A DNA stretch of 64,000 bases from Carposina sasakii (GCA_014607495.2 CP053155.1:124001-188000); one strand, 5' to 3'; shown: positions 1 through 11,378, counted from the first letter of the stretch. Made by a program: numbers and translations. Notes: a model not told the origin generated them from the sequence alone.

Positions 1-485
1 CATAATTTTTGAAACAAAAGCGTCGCCATGTTGCTGCTAAAAACGAGCGTTACATCTGTAAAAAAGTGCTCCAATTGTTGCGCCAAATTTAAACCGCCGG
101 TGCCGGCGTCGCTCACTTGCCATAATTTGTATATCTGCGGATATTCTTTAAAGACGCTTTCAACGCTGTTGTCACGGAACTGCCGTAGACCGGAAGAGGA
201 TAACGTCGGAGTACGTTTGTTTGTTGATAACTAACGCTCTTTCAAACGTAAACACCCATAGGCCCCCTCGTTGCAGTGCATCAAAAGACCCACCTGACAA
301 TTGTCTCTGCATTGGTCGTCGGCGACGCACGGCACGTTGACGGCGTCGCAATCTAAAATGTTGTGGCGCTCAAAAGCGATATTTACGCGGCGATTCATGT
401 TGCCGACATCCGTTCGTAGCCATTTTCCCATTAACATCACCAAACCCAAGACCACGATTACAATGAGAAAACCGCTTTCCCACAT
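1..485 (-). pseudogene. pif-3: per os infectivity factor 3, interrupted by a stop, runs off the left edge
   Basis: Reading leftward from an ATG at 485, the frame gives an N-terminal membrane anchor (about residues 5-20), then a cysteine-rich region with a CVADDQCRDNC segment typical of PIF-3, an envelope protein of occlusion-derived virus needed for midgut infection. After 84 codons an in-frame TAG (231-233) interrupts it. The same frame then stays open without another stop to position 1, so one nonsense change rather than a frameshift broke the gene. The open stretch is about 160 codons, against roughly 200 for the family; the remaining C-terminus lies outside the window. It diverges from the gene at 515 across a 29-bp gap. 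The family call rests on the anchor plus the cysteine pattern. Confidence 0.68.
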
Positions 486-506
486 ACTTGAAAAAAATAA
501 TTAATA

Positions 507-512
507 CTTAAG
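507..512. promoter_or_regulatory. palindromic CTTAAG, candidate two-way late promoter
   Basis: CTTAAG reads TTAAG on both strands, which fits the baculovirus late initiator (A/T/G)TAAG. It lies 22 bp upstream of the pif-3 ATG and 2 bp upstream of the start of the rightward gene, so one hexamer could have served both divergent genes. Motif only. Confidence 0.4.
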
Positions 513-514
513 GA

Positions 515-1294
515 TTGTCCTTAGAGAAGAGCGCCGAAGAAAGAGTGCAGCATCATTTTTTCCGGTGCGAGTATGACGATTTATTTAAATTTGAGTGGCC
601 TGTTCTCCTAGACAATACACTCAATCTGTGGTTAGATGTGTCCTGTTTGAGAAAGCATGTTAAATTTCAAGTACCCGATGGTCTGGACACGCGTAAACTA
701 AACGCCGACGATTTTACAAATGTAATCGAGCACACGCTCGATATTGACAAATGCGAAAAACGAGTCGTGAGCAATTGTTCGCCGCACTTGGTGTCGACCA
801 AAGATAGCGCGTTGGAGTTTTGTAGGGCCGCCGATTTATTAAAAGTGGTCAGCGATATACACAAAATTGTAATTATACAATTTTTGTACCAACAATTACC
901 CTACTATCTAGACAAACATTTAGACGCGCTGCGATTGATTTCAATGTTTGACATTAAAAATTATTGGGACACTTTGGTGGCGACGGAACAAATAAAAAAA
1001 TATTGGCTGTTTAGATTCAAAATTGTGACCCTCAAATACGAAAACGAGAAAAGAAACATGTCTGCAAACGAAACGAACAAACTATCCGAGTGTGAAAAGG
1101 GTTCCGCGACTCAAAGCGTTGCTCCCGGAAAAAACAACAAAATTTTGTGCGACAGCCTCATTGAAAATGTCAAACTACAATTTCAAAGTCTCAATACCTA
1201 TAATGATGTAGACAAAATGCACATTTTGTTTAGTTTCAACAAATTACTTAGAGGGTCTGTAGGACTACTTGAAGTATTATTAGAGTGGAGCTAA
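515..1294 (+). pseudogene. unrecognised 259-codon viral gene that lost its ATG
   Basis: A 259-codon open frame starts directly after a TTAAG late motif, but the first codon is TTG inside ATTG. A one-base insertion into ATG, or an A-to-T change, would explain this. No in-frame ATG follows until residue 182 (about 1058), in the last third of the frame. The product is Leu/Asp/Lys-rich and helical, with no membrane segment. Residues 95-150 look like helical BTB/SKP1-type repeats, but I cannot assign a family. Divergent orientation to pif-3 and the late motif support a viral origin. The BEL element begins 32 bp after the stop codon. Confidence 0.5.
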
Positions 1295-1326
1295 TAAAAT
1301 ACAATAATACAATAATACAATATTAT

Positions 1327-1496
1327 TGTTCAATATTAGGCGAACAAAGAAAAGAATTTGATTGCTTTTTTGGAAATTTATTACATGAAGTGCTAATTCG
1401 TTACAGACATTTTGAATAATTGAATTATATGTTTTTTTATATCTCGAAGCACAGGCAAAAGGAACTATGTCCATACAGCCATTGTTGGCGTAGACA
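1327..1496 (-). repeat. 3' LTR of BEL/Pao element
   Basis: 170 bp, matching 7677-7846 base for base as far as I can compare. It begins TG and ends CA in either orientation, as LTRs do. Confidence 0.9.
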
Positions 1497-1534
1497 TCTT
1501 GGCGGCCCTTGGAAGCTCTAACTAAACAGAGCTT

Positions 1535-4500
1535 TCAAGAATTATCTTCAGAGGTAGGCAGAAAGCAGAGACGATTTAGAGCTCTTCGTAGCGTTCCCTG
1601 CGATGTAGAGATGTCGGCGACGCGAGGTACGCCATCCGTGCCTGGAAATAGCTTAGCGACTCTTCCTAGTCGCCAGCGTAGAGGAGGAGTATTGTCCTCC
1701 TTTATTAGTACTAGATCGTCAAGTTTCAAATCTTTGCAGCTTGTACGCCATTTCGTGCGCTGTTGTAGTTCTCCGACATATTCGCGGGTCCACCTGCTCC
1801 AGAAGTGTTGTCTGGCTTGCTCGAGACGCTGGTAGCGGTCCAGGCGACTGGTGTTATCGTCCATGAGGTTCGGCGTAGGCAGCGATGTTAGCGATCTACC
1901 AATCAAAAAGTGAGCCGGGGTAAGGGACTGGTAGTCATTAGGAGAAGAGCTGAGAGGACATAGGGGACGGCTATTGAGGATAGCTTCAACTTGTGCAAAT
2001 AGAGACGACAGCTCCTCAAAGGTGAGGTGTGTGTTTCCTAAAACTCTGTGAATATGATGTTTCGCAGATTTGATTCCAGCCTCAGCCAATCCGTTAAAGT
2101 GAGGAGCGTATGCGGGGGAGAATCTAAATTCAATGCCCCGACGAGCCCCAAATTCAAATAGAGCATCTTTGTTTGATTCTATAAAACTATATATTTCTTT
2201 GGCTGCAGCGACAAAATTTGTGCCATTATCACAATAAATTATGTTAGGTACGCCTCTACGCGACGTAAACCTTTTCATTGTTAACATAAAAGCGTCTTTG
2301 CTTAGTTCACTTACGGCTTCAAGATGAACGCATTTATAACGAAAACAAATAAAAATACATAGGTAACATTTAGTAATTTTGCAACCCCTTCCTTTCCTAT
2401 CTGTAATATAAAATGGTCCAGCGAAGTCAGTCCCTACTGTTTTAAATGGAAAGTCTGGCTCAACACGTTCGTTAGGTAAGTTTCCCATAATATTCGACAT
2501 TGTTTTCGCCTTAAAACGCTGATATACGAGACAGTTACGAACCGTTTTTCGTGCTAAGTTACGACCTCTTATAGGCCAATACTGGTCTCTAACAGAAGAC
2601 AATAAATGTTGAGGGGCTGCATGTAAGAGATGTATGTGCTCTTACTGGAAAATCAACTTGGTAAGGTGATGATTAGCATCTAGAACAATTGGGTGCCTTT
2701 TCTCATAGGCATAGTTTGCGGTATCAATTCTACCTCCTACGCGAAGACACCCAGATTGATCTACAAATGGGTTTAATGAAGAGATATGGCATTTAGCTGG
2801 AAGGGATTTGTTCTTTTTTAAAATATTAATTTCTTTGGCAAAGGATTCGTTTTGAGCTATTATTATAAGGGAGTTCATTGATTTATTTAATTCATTGATT
2901 TGTAATTCATTTATTAGTTTTGTTGTAGGATATTTGCAATTATTTATAAATCTATATACCCTGGCGTAGACTCTTTGTAATTTAGATAGCTTAGAAAATC
3001 GCTTAAAATCTATTACTTGCTCCAAAGGTGCAGACTCCGTCAAAAAGGTGAGTTGAACTGGTAGTTCATTTTTGATAGAATAAGCAGTGGGCCATGAAGA
3101 TTCCGATCCCAATAGGTATGCGGGGCCATGCCACCACAAGGAACAGTGCTGTAGATTATTGGGATCTATACCTCTGGAAGCAAGGTCTGCTGGGTTTTCG
3201 GCAGTAGGCACGTGTAGCCACATAGAGGTGTCAGTGAGCTCTCCTATAGCTGCTACTCTGTTGGCTACAAAAGTTTTAGTTTTACTTGGGGACTTTAGCC
3301 AACCCAAAGCGACACTAGAATCGGTCCAGTAATAGTGTCGATCTATTTTGCATCTTAAAGCTGAAGTAGCAGATGAGCCTAACTGAGCACCCAATAGACA
3401 GGCACACAGCTCTAGTCTTGGGATAGTAGTGGGTTTTAAAGGGGCGACACGTGCCTTAGAGGTAAGTAGATGTACCTGAGTGTCACCCTTTGAATTGGTG
3501 GATTTTAGATAGACGCAAGCTCCATATGCTTGCTGTGATGCATCGCAAAAACAATGCATTTCAATTGAGGTATGATCTTGTACTAAAACATGCCTAGGAA
3601 TTTTGATTAATGAAATGAAATGTAGGTTTTTTGTAAACTTTAGCCAAGTTTTTTGGATGTCATGGGGCACTGGTTCATCCCAGTCTATTTTTAGGCTCCA
3701 TAACTGCTGCAACATAATTTTTGGTTTTATAGTGCATAATGAAACGAGACCCAGTGGGTCAAAAATTTTAAACGTTGTAGATAGGATAGATCTCTTAGTG
3801 ATCTTATCACTAGGCGAAATTTGAATTTCAAAGTGAATTTCATCAGAATTAGGTGACCAGCCAATACCTAATGTGTTAATGGCATGACTGATTATTAGAT
3901 CACCCTCTTCAGTTTGAATTTTGTCTTTGGAGAATAGTTCGGGAAAATTAGTCCTATATTTTCTAAGATTAAAACAACCTTTAGACAGTTCATCCGAAAC
4001 GGAGCGTTGAATGTGACAAAGTTCTAAGGCATAGTCGCTTCCAGTTAGTAAATCATCACAATAAAAATCGTTTTGTATGATAGATTTGATTTTTGGATCG
4101 TCACATTCCTCACCTAGCTGCCAGATGCACCGGGTACTAAGGAAACTGGCACTAGAAAAGCCATACGTAACAGTGTTTAATTGGTAAGTACTTAAAGGTT
4201 CGTTTTCATTATTGCGCCATAATATCAGCTGAAGACTGCGATCTGCTTCTCGCACATTAATCTGGCGATACATTTTTTCGATATCGCCTGATATTATATA
4301 CTTGTATTGGCGAAAACGAAGAAGTATATTATATAGGGAGTCTTGAACAGTAGGCCCTACCATTTGTATGTTGTTAACTGAGAATCCAGAAGTGGTGCGT
4401 GCCGAAGCATCAAATACCACTCGTAACTTAGTGGACTCACTTTTCTCTTTAATGACTGGATGGTGAGGGAGATAGTAGGAATTAGTAGGCAATTGTTTTG

Positions 4501-6674
4501 CGACTAAAGTTAAGTGACCCAGTTGAGCATACTCATCTATAAAGCTTGAATAGGCCCTTTGGAGCTCAGGTTGTTTTCGAAAGCGAGATTCTAAATTAAT
4601 AAATCTTTTTTTGGCTAGTAAATATGAGGAACCTAAGCAATCTCGGTCAGCTCGTAAAGGCAATGCTACACAGAAGCGTCCACTATCTTCACGAATAGTG
4701 TTAGAAATAAAATGTTTTTCACACAACTTTTCTTCATGTGTGTAGGGCTTCACATGTGGGATATTATCCAACTCCCAAAAAATGGACATTTGGCTATCTA
4801 AATTAGATTCATCAGTTTGATCTGAGTTAATTTGTGTAAAATTGCAATTAGTTTGTTTATTTAATGAAACGATTGGGAAAATTGGTAGGGGACCGGAAAT
4901 TAGCCATCCTAACTTTGACTCGCGTAGAATAGGATTATTTTTACCTAGTGATATCTGTTTAGACCCTATCAAGTCCCAAAATAGATCAGCGCCAATCAAC
5001 ATATCGATAGTTGAAGGCTCATAGAAAGTGGGGTCTGCTAGTTTGACATTAGGCAGATTCAGAACCTTAGGGTCAAAGGAAACTTTAGGTAAATAGTCTG
5101 AAATCTTAGGCAAAACTAAACAAAACATGGATACTTGATAAGAGGTTTGATTGGATTGTAATAGAAGAGTACATCTCTCTGTCGCTTGATTAAGTGGAAT
5201 TTGGCCAATACCTATTACATTGACATTGGATTGCTGAGAAGTCAAGTTTAGTTTTTGCTTTACAGCTAGGCTTATAAAAGAAGACTGACTTCCGCTATCA
5301 AGTAAGGCTCGTATTGACATAGAGGACTTAGTAATAGAATTGGTGATTTGAACTTTGGCGGTACATAATAAAATTTCAGGGGAAGATAAAGCAGACAATA
5401 CTAATGAATTGTTTGACAGGTGGTTGTCATCATTATTTTGAATGTGCAAAAGAGAATTGTGACGTTTTTTACAAACACGACAAGAGCCTGGTAGTTTACA
5501 ACTTTCAACATTATGCCCTGACCTAAAACAATTCTTACATAAGTTTAGTGACGTCACAGTGGAGATCCTATCTTCTGGCGATTTTGATTTGAATGTGGGA
5601 CACTCATATAGACGATGATTCGCTTTGCATACCAGGCATTCGAACGATTTGATAGAATTAGGAATAGTCTCCTTAGACGTGACGACAAAGGATCTTGTTT
5701 GTGTTTTAGCCTGAGCTGGGGAGATAAAGGACCCTGCCTTAGGTTGTTTGTCCTGCTTATTGCGAAAAACAGTTTCTAAAACGTCTGCACGATTTTTCAA
5801 AAAATTAAAAAATTCACTAAGTGTAGGTATTTCCGAAATAGTATTTCTATATTCTTCCCATTTAAAACAAGTAGTGTTATCTAACTTTGCTGATACCATG
5901 AAAATAATTAAGACGTCCCACTTATCTGTGGGTAACCCTAGAGTGCTGAGAGCTCGCAAGTTTTTTGTAACGTGATCGATTATAAAACGCAATGATTTGT
6001 CCGTCTCTCGCACCGATTCAAAACTAAAAAGTGATTTCAAATGATTGTTAATTAGTTGCCTTTTGTTATCGAAGCGTTCGCAAAGGAGTTTCCATGCCTC
6101 AGCATAGTTTTTGGCTGAAACTTCCATATTACAAAGAACTCGAGCTGCTTCACCTTCCAAGTAAGAATTTAAATAGTGGAATTTATGTATGTCCTTAATC
6201 TTATCGTTATCGTGTATTAATGAACTGAATGTTTCCTTAAACTCCAGCCACTTGTAATAGGTGCCATCAAGTAGGAATTTTTATAATGGGTAGTTTAAAT
6301 CCTAGCGGTTCGTGACTTTCGTTACAATGAAGAGTGGCATGCGTGGAGTTGTTACTAGATGAATTCTTTATTATTTGCTGAGCCATAGAAATATAGGTAT
6401 CGAAATCTTGTTCAAAAATCTCGCGAGTGGTTAATTCGAGGTTTAAATCGGTTGTACATAATTCTATTTGGCCCTGCAACTCGTCGAACTCAATGAACAG
6501 GGATTCCATTCTAGATAATCTCATCATAAGTTTATTTGTTTCTATTTCTGAAATCGCCGGCAAAGTTAATAAATTATCAACATAGTTTTTAAATTTAGTA
6601 AGACGTCCTTTGGTTATGCCACGCTTAGAATTAAGCACTGCATAGCTTTCGGTGGTCTTAGATTCAACAGACAT
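1535..6674 (-). pseudogene. BEL/Pao Gag-Pol polyprotein, frameshifted and with one stop
   Basis: Reading leftward: a Gag N-terminal part (6674-6267, 135 aa); then an 1172-aa frame (6160-2642) with two zinc knuckles (CKNCFRSGHNVESC), an aspartic protease motif DSGSQSSF, a Pao-type reverse transcriptase with YCDDLLTG and an RNase H region; then an integrase (2602-1535) with the TDFAGP, DNGTNF and AEAG motifs of the D,D,E core and a C-terminal DUF5641-like tail. Gag and Pol are separated by a one- or two-base deletion near 6269. Pol and integrase are one frame interrupted by a single TAA at 2642-2644. All domains are present at normal lengths. This is a host retroelement, not part of the virus. 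Confidence 0.92.
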
Positions 6675-7654
6675 TATGATAAAATATCAGAAAGAAATAA
6701 AAAATATATAAAAAATAATGTAAATTGCATACGATACGCTCCTCACTTGTGCGGTGGGTGAAGCGCGCAGAATAGGGTCGCTCAGGAATAAGGATGCGTG
6801 CGCGCAGGTAGATGTAGGCCTAAGTAGCACGGGCTGTTGACCTTGACCGAGCGCAGCTGGAATAGATTATTATTTCGCACTAAATATCTAATTATGCAAT
6901 ATGAATATGATCGAAGCTGGGAGATATGTTTGTAAAATGCGCTTTTGCTTAATAGTATGCAAAAAATTTTCAGAAAATAGGTTTGTTATGTTTGTGAACC
7001 AGTTAGGAAAAGCACAGTATAGCTAAATTAGGGCAATATTATTAAGCTACAGCGCAAATAGGGCAAAATAGTACTAATAGGAAAGAACAATTTAAACTGA
7101 AGGTAGAAATAAAATTTTGAGTGCAACGAATATTTCGAAATATTTTTGGCGTAATTTGGGCAATAATAGCATATGAATTTAAAGAATTTATAGGTAGAAT
7201 TACTAGGATTTCAAACAAAATTAGGGAATCTCGTAGGGAGACACACCAAAATCTGAGATGCAATAATCACTAGTTTGCACAAATTGAAGGGGAGAATTAG
7301 GAAAGAAGTAAAGGAACGGGCTCACAGTTAGAAAGGCAGGTAGCGAGGCTGGAGAAAGTAGTCCCAGCTGGCAGCTAGCAGCTTTGTAATAGGCGTGTTG
7401 TCCCGGGTTTCGGCACTTTGCTGACGCGGTGCAAATTGCGTAGGTAGGCAGTGGCTGGATAGGCGCAATTTGATGTAGTCACCACGACGATTGCAAACTT
7501 CCGTTCTTTCTTTCCTTGGTGTTTTCGGGGTATGGTTTACCAGGGCTTCTTGAAATTGTGGATGATACGTGCGCGAGCGATGGCCGACGACCTTGCTTGT
7601 CCTCTGACACACGATCTTGAGTTTTTCGAACTTGTAAATCCTTGGTAGATTGCA

Positions 7655-7672
7655 GTCCTGTCACGGTCGCCA
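7655..7672 (-). other. tRNA primer binding site
   Basis: Four bases inside the 5' LTR, on the minus strand, the sequence TGGCGACCGTGACAGGAC begins. TGG complements a tRNA CCA tail. The position and start fit a minus-strand primer site; I cannot name the tRNA with certainty. Confidence 0.6.
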
Positions 7673-7676
7673 CTTT

Positions 7677-7846
7677 TGTTCAATATTAGGCGAACAAAGA
7701 AAAGAATTTGATTGCTTTTTTGGAAATTTATTACATGAAGTGCTAATTCGTTACAGACATTTTGAATAATTGAATTATATGTTTTTTTATATCTCGAAGC
7801 ACAGGCAAAAGGAACTATGTCCATACAGCCATTGTTGGCGTAGACA
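7677..7846 (-). repeat. 5' LTR of BEL/Pao element
   Basis: 170-bp direct repeat of 1327-1496, flanked on its outer side by ATTAT. Confidence 0.9.
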
Positions 7847-7895
7847 ATTATTTATTGACTATAATTATTAAAATGTACTCGTGTTATCTTATTAG

Positions 7896-9377
7896 TCATT
7901 TATTACCATCTATTTTTAAATATTTTTCAAAATATCTTACACGAGCTAGTGCCTCATGGTATTTGTCGTACACCAGTCGTGTGTCCTTTTTTAATGTTTT
8001 ATATGCTGCGAGTAAATTGTCATTTGCCTCGTAATACTCGCCCATGGTTTTCTTCAGCTCTCGGATAGTTTTCTTTAAATGTAAAATTTCCCTATCTTTG
8101 TTTACAAGGTTGTCCGATTTTTGCTGGACATCTTCATCTCGTAGCCGCAAATCTTCCAAAAAATTCATTTTCATTTGTTTAAAACCCGACTCTAAATGAT
8201 CGCTAACACGCTTTAGATGATTGTGTGCACGTTTCATGTTTTGTCGGGCCCTCAGACAAGAATATTCTTCTTGAAGATTATAGTATGCGGTTTTCATTTC
8301 ATCATATGTAATCTCCTCCTCTTTTTGACCCCCATTAGTCACCGCCGCCGCTCTCAGCTCTACTACTTCAGTCGTTAGCTGGTGTAACGCGCTTTCCTTT
8401 GCTTCCAATTCAGATTTTGCTTTGTTCAATTCTTTGAGAATATTATTTCTCTCCTCCTCCCAATTCCTCAGAGCGCTTTCGTTTAATTTGTCAAATTCTT
8501 TGGAGGTACTACTCCTCTCCTCCTCCCAATTCCTCAGAGCGCTTTCGTATTTCTCCTCGACGGCGGATATTTTTTCTTTCATCTTTGACAGTGTATTTTT
8601 TAAAGCATTTGTCAAAGTGGTTATGGTGCGTGCTAGGTTTTCGTTGTGTAAACGTTTCTCCTCCTTTATATTTTCAAATAATAGCCCCAGTTGTATTTTT
8701 AATGTGTCCGGCAGCCGTTCGTAACCAAAGAGATCCTCGAGTTCTGTGGGACATTCAATAATATGTAAACTGGGGGAGTTACAGTTAGACGATGTCGGGT
8801 CCTTGGTTATAGGTTCGGAGTCTTCGATAGTAAGTGTAGTCTCTTCCATGGTTATTGCAGGCTCTTCGATAGTGGTTAAGGTAGGCTCTTCGATAGTGGT
8901 TAAGGCAGGTTCTTCGATAGTGGTTAAGGTAGGCTCTTCGATAGTGGTTAAGGTAGGCTCTTCGATAGTGGTTAAGGTAGGCTCTTCGATAGTGGTTAAG
9001 GTAGGCTCTTCGATAGTGGTTAATGCAGAATCTTCGATAGTGGTTAATGCAGAATCTTCGATAGTGGTTAATGCAGAATCTTCGATAGTGGTTAATGCAG
9101 GCTGTTCGGCGGGTTCTTCAATAATACGTGCAGAATCTTCGATAATACGTGCAGGATCTTCGGGGGTAAATGTAGAGTTTTTTAAGGTCGTAAATTTCGT
9201 ATGATCTATGAATATAATTGTATATTGTTGCCTAACTTGTTCATGCGAAAAAAAAAAAAAAAAAAAGCGCGGCGCAAGTGTCATGTCCCGCGGTAAATAA
9301 TAAAAAAAAAGTTTGAAAAAATTAGGAAAGCCAATGAAAATGCGCCAAAAAAAGAGAGGGGGCGGACGCGCGCACAT
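7896..9377 (-). CDS. repeat plus coiled-coil protein with replaced 5' end (copy 1)
   Basis: 493-codon frame. Residues about 75-190 are an acidic Thr/Glu/Pro array of 8-residue units (EEPTLTTI and variants). A central segment around FGYERLPDTLK follows, and then about 260 residues of heptad-like coiled coil rich in Lys and Glu, including a repeated block ESALRNWEEER. A second copy lies at 30327. The two agree from about 9190 inward, except that this copy lacks about 10 codons near 8610. Outside 9190 they differ completely: here the first 60-70 codons come from a GC-rich and poly-A segment and are unlikely to be the original N-terminus. Function unknown; a structural or cytoskeleton-like role is only a guess. 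The family is not recognised. Confidence 0.6.
   Translation of the reverse strand: MCARPPPLFFWRIFIGFPNFFKLFFYYLPRDMTLAPRFFFFFFSHEQVRQQYTIIFIDHTKFTTLKNSTFTPEDPARIIEDSARIIEEPAEQPALTTIEDSALTTIEDSALTTIEDSALTTIEEPTLTTIEEPTLTTIEEPTLTTIEEPTLTTIEEPALTTIEEPTLTTIEEPAITMEETTLTIEDSEPITKDPTSSNCNSPSLHIIECPTELEDLFGYERLPDTLKIQLGLLFENIKEEKRLHNENLARTITTLTNALKNTLSKMKEKISAVEEKYESALRNWEEERSSTSKEFDKLNESALRNWEEERNNILKELNKAKSELEAKESALHQLTTEVVELRAAAVTNGGQKEEEITYDEMKTAYYNLQEEYSCLRARQNMKRAHNHLKRVSDHLESGFKQMKMNFLEDLRLRDEDVQQKSDNLVNKDREILHLKKTIRELKKTMGEYYEANDNLLAAYKTLKKDTRLVYDKYHEALARVRYFEKYLKIDGNK
8860..9110 (-). repeat. 24-bp coding minisatellite
   Basis: About ten imperfect head-to-tail copies of a 24-bp unit (plus strand TCTTCGATAGTGGTTAAGGTAGGC-like, just over 20 bases) encode the 8-residue Thr/Glu/Pro repeats. 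The copy at 30590-30780 has its own variant, with AAT in place of ATC, so the arrays were homogenised independently. Confidence 0.85.
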
Positions 9378-9640
9378 AGGCCGGCGGGGGTCAGGTCATG
9401 TGACCTGAGTCTGCCGCGCGTGCTGTGCAAAAGTTTTTCACCTGTTGTTTTACCCATATCATATTATATTACTTACTTACTTTACATATGTATTTAGATT
9501 AATTATCGTGTTTTTGATAGTGAATTGTGCGTTAATTAACTAACCGAGCAGTGATCGTGTTTGTGTTGTGATTTGATGTGAGAGTTCACGCCAAAACGTA
9601 ATGAAACAGTTTTCCTCAATACGGTACGTACACAAAATAA
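9190..9640. other. foreign, host-like 5' segment upstream of the repeat protein
   Basis: The segment has an 18-base A tract (about 9247-9266), a GC-rich stretch (9340-9425) unlike the AT-rich viral flanks, and an inverted repeat TCAGGTCA-TG-TGACCTGA at 9391-9408. Homology between the two copies of the neighbouring gene stops at its edge. It has no coding signal except the first codons of the downstream frame. Host promoter or untranslated DNA joined by recombination is an inference. Confidence 0.45.
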
Positions 9641-9651
9641 ATGTCTGGTGC

Positions 9652-10101
9652 TTAGGTACTTTTACATGCATACATTATTAGATTATTTATGCGCGTTACG
9701 GTGTTATGCGCCACTGTGTCCTCATTGGAGTCGCCGACCACGGTTCTCTCGTTTGTTTTGTCTGCGTCGTCGGCATTGGACTCTCCGGTATTAACGTTAG
9801 CGGCCGGATCGTTGGTTTTGTCTTCTACCTTGGACTTTTCACCACTTTCTGTGGAATCGCTAGCGTCATTGTTTCGGTCGTCCGCTGTTTGAACATTTTC
9901 CGTTTTATCCTTCAAGAAAACCAACACACTGTCCATCTGATCCTGTAAAGATTTCAACCGATCGTCGATGGATTCGTTTCTGTTGTCCTCGTTTAGTTTC
10001 TTCTTTAATTCATTTTCTACACTCACGACGCGCCCGTACGTCACAGCAATATCTTGTTGGGTTTTGATGATCTCGTAATGCAATTCTTTCAGAGATGACA
10101 T
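9652..10101 (-). CDS. acidic coiled-coil protein, unknown
   Basis: 149 aa from the ATG at 10101, chosen over the longer frame because the upstream codons overlap the divergent gene and look non-coding. Residues 1-70 form a heptad-like coiled coil (MSSLKELHYE...; many Leu/Ile/Val at a/d positions). The remainder is low-complexity Asp/Asn/Ser/Thr/Glu. A short coiled coil followed by a disordered tail recalls baculovirus P10-type filament proteins, but no diagnostic motif is present. It is divergent from the p47-like gene, with starts 70 bp apart. Confidence 0.5.
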   Translation of the reverse strand: MSSLKELHYEIIKTQQDIAVTYGRVVSVENELKKKLNEDNRNESIDDRLKSLQDQMDSVLVFLKDKTENVQTADDRNNDASDSTESGEKSKVEDKTNDPAANVNTGESNADDADKTNERTVVGDSNEDTVAHNTVTRINNLIMYACKST

Positions 10102-10170
10102 GTGTATAAAAATAGTAATTATTCTTATATATTCGCGAAACTCTGGAGTGCACGGGTACAAGCGATCAAC

Positions 10171-11378
10171 ATGAAAGAATCTCAATTCACGGAATCTCAA
10201 CACCGATTTTTAACTCGGCGCCGTTTCGTTTCTCAATTTTTTCCCCAATGTGTCAAATATTTATTCAAAGATCTGAGCGCGTATTGGTCACAATGTGTCC
10301 ACGGTAGTATTATTGAAAACGACGCTACTAGTTTCAAAAAAACTAACGAATGTATCATAATGAAGGAGGGTTTTGTGTCGTACGCTTTCGATTTTATCTA
10401 TTTTAATGCGAACGCAGTGCACACCGTAACCGTGGAGGATTTGGAAACCTACGCCCAATGCGAAGAAGAACCGCTGCTGGCGCTGCTTCTTAAAGACCGA
10501 TGGTTTAAGGGTGATTTTGAACGCTTAAAAAGTATTATTTTGCTGGAGGATCGCACCACACTACTGGCGTTTATCAAAAACTGTTTATGGGAGCGCAGCT
10601 ATGAAAACAATTACACTCTCGGACAGCAGCTGAGCATTCGCATGACCACCAATTTGATACAGAGCGGGTTAGATTTTAAACACCATGTCAACAACGATAG
10701 CAACGTTCATGGTCGTGGATGGAACTGTGAAGAGTTTGAAAAACTAGTGGCGACCATAAATTTTCCGTGGCCGACATAACAAAACGTTACAAGTGGTCTA
10801 ACACCTATGTAATGCTAGAACTGGACAGAGTTAATCTCGCTTACACTATGTCCTTGCTCAATCTTAATTTTTCCTCGGTAATTACAAACAATTACATCGA
10901 CAATCTGTGTTTGATATGTAACGGAAAGGGGGATAGTATGAGCGTGCTGAACAGATTATCCTCTATGATTTTGTTAAAATTGGTCAATGTATTGTTCGTT
11001 AGCGACACGGAGAATTACCTGCATACCTATAACATTTTCTACATATATAATTCCATGAAATTTTACTACTATTGTCTTAAAAACAGATTTGTTTTTCATT
11101 ATGACGACTACGAGACCCTGTACTTTATGCACACAATTGTTCTCATAGAGATTATAAACGGCGGCAGCCTCAATTCTTTTACTCTGGAAAAATCTCCCAT
11201 TATGCACCCCTTGGAACTGAATTCTAGGCGTTGTAACGCGTTAAAACGTGCCGCCGCCTGTAATAAAACCCTTTGTAACGACATGGAATTGAAGGTGGAT
11301 TTTATTAAGGGTAGAAGAATTACGACGGGCACACACGATCCCAACCGGTTTGTGCAAATAGGTGATGTGGTTTTGTAA
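10171..11378 (+). pseudogene. p47: probable p47 viral RNA polymerase subunit, frameshifted
   Basis: Two abutting frames (10171-10779, and 10767-11378 one frame over) together give about 400 residues, the length of baculovirus P47, a core subunit of the late viral RNA polymerase. Continuity of coding character across 10760-10780 points to a one-base indel near the AAATTTTCC run. The first part has an Arg-rich FLTRRRF segment, and the last ends in a basic KVDFIKGRR region close to its C-terminus. Context supports the call: in many baculoviruses p47 neighbours the ADP-ribose pyrophosphatase (Nudix) gene, which follows here after 33 bp. Identification is from length, context and general resemblance, not a definitive motif. 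Confidence 0.55.

Larger units (their letters stand above)
1322..7851 (-). mobile_element. BEL/Pao LTR retrotransposon with 5-bp target duplication
   Basis: Two direct 170-bp LTRs (1327-1496 and 7677-7846), reading TGTCTA...GAACA on the minus strand, enclose a gag-pol region in BEL/Pao order. ATTAT occurs immediately outside both ends (1322-1326, 7847-7851), the 4-6 bp duplication expected of this superfamily. The LTRs look identical by eye, so insertion is recent relative to decay of the viral genes. The span 6680-7655 is the 5' leader and holds no convincing ORF. Pol carries a nonsense codon and a frameshift, so this copy is not autonomous as assembled. It sits between two viral genes without interrupting either. 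Confidence 0.93.

Noticed and set aside
28..504. Plus-strand frames overlapping pif-3
   Set aside because: Antisense to a recognised cysteine-rich PIF-3 frame; composition not protein-like.
8422..9204. Plus-strand frame with GSSIVVKV repeats (and its twin at 30383-30865)
   Set aside because: Shadow of the 24-bp minisatellite in the coiled-coil genes.
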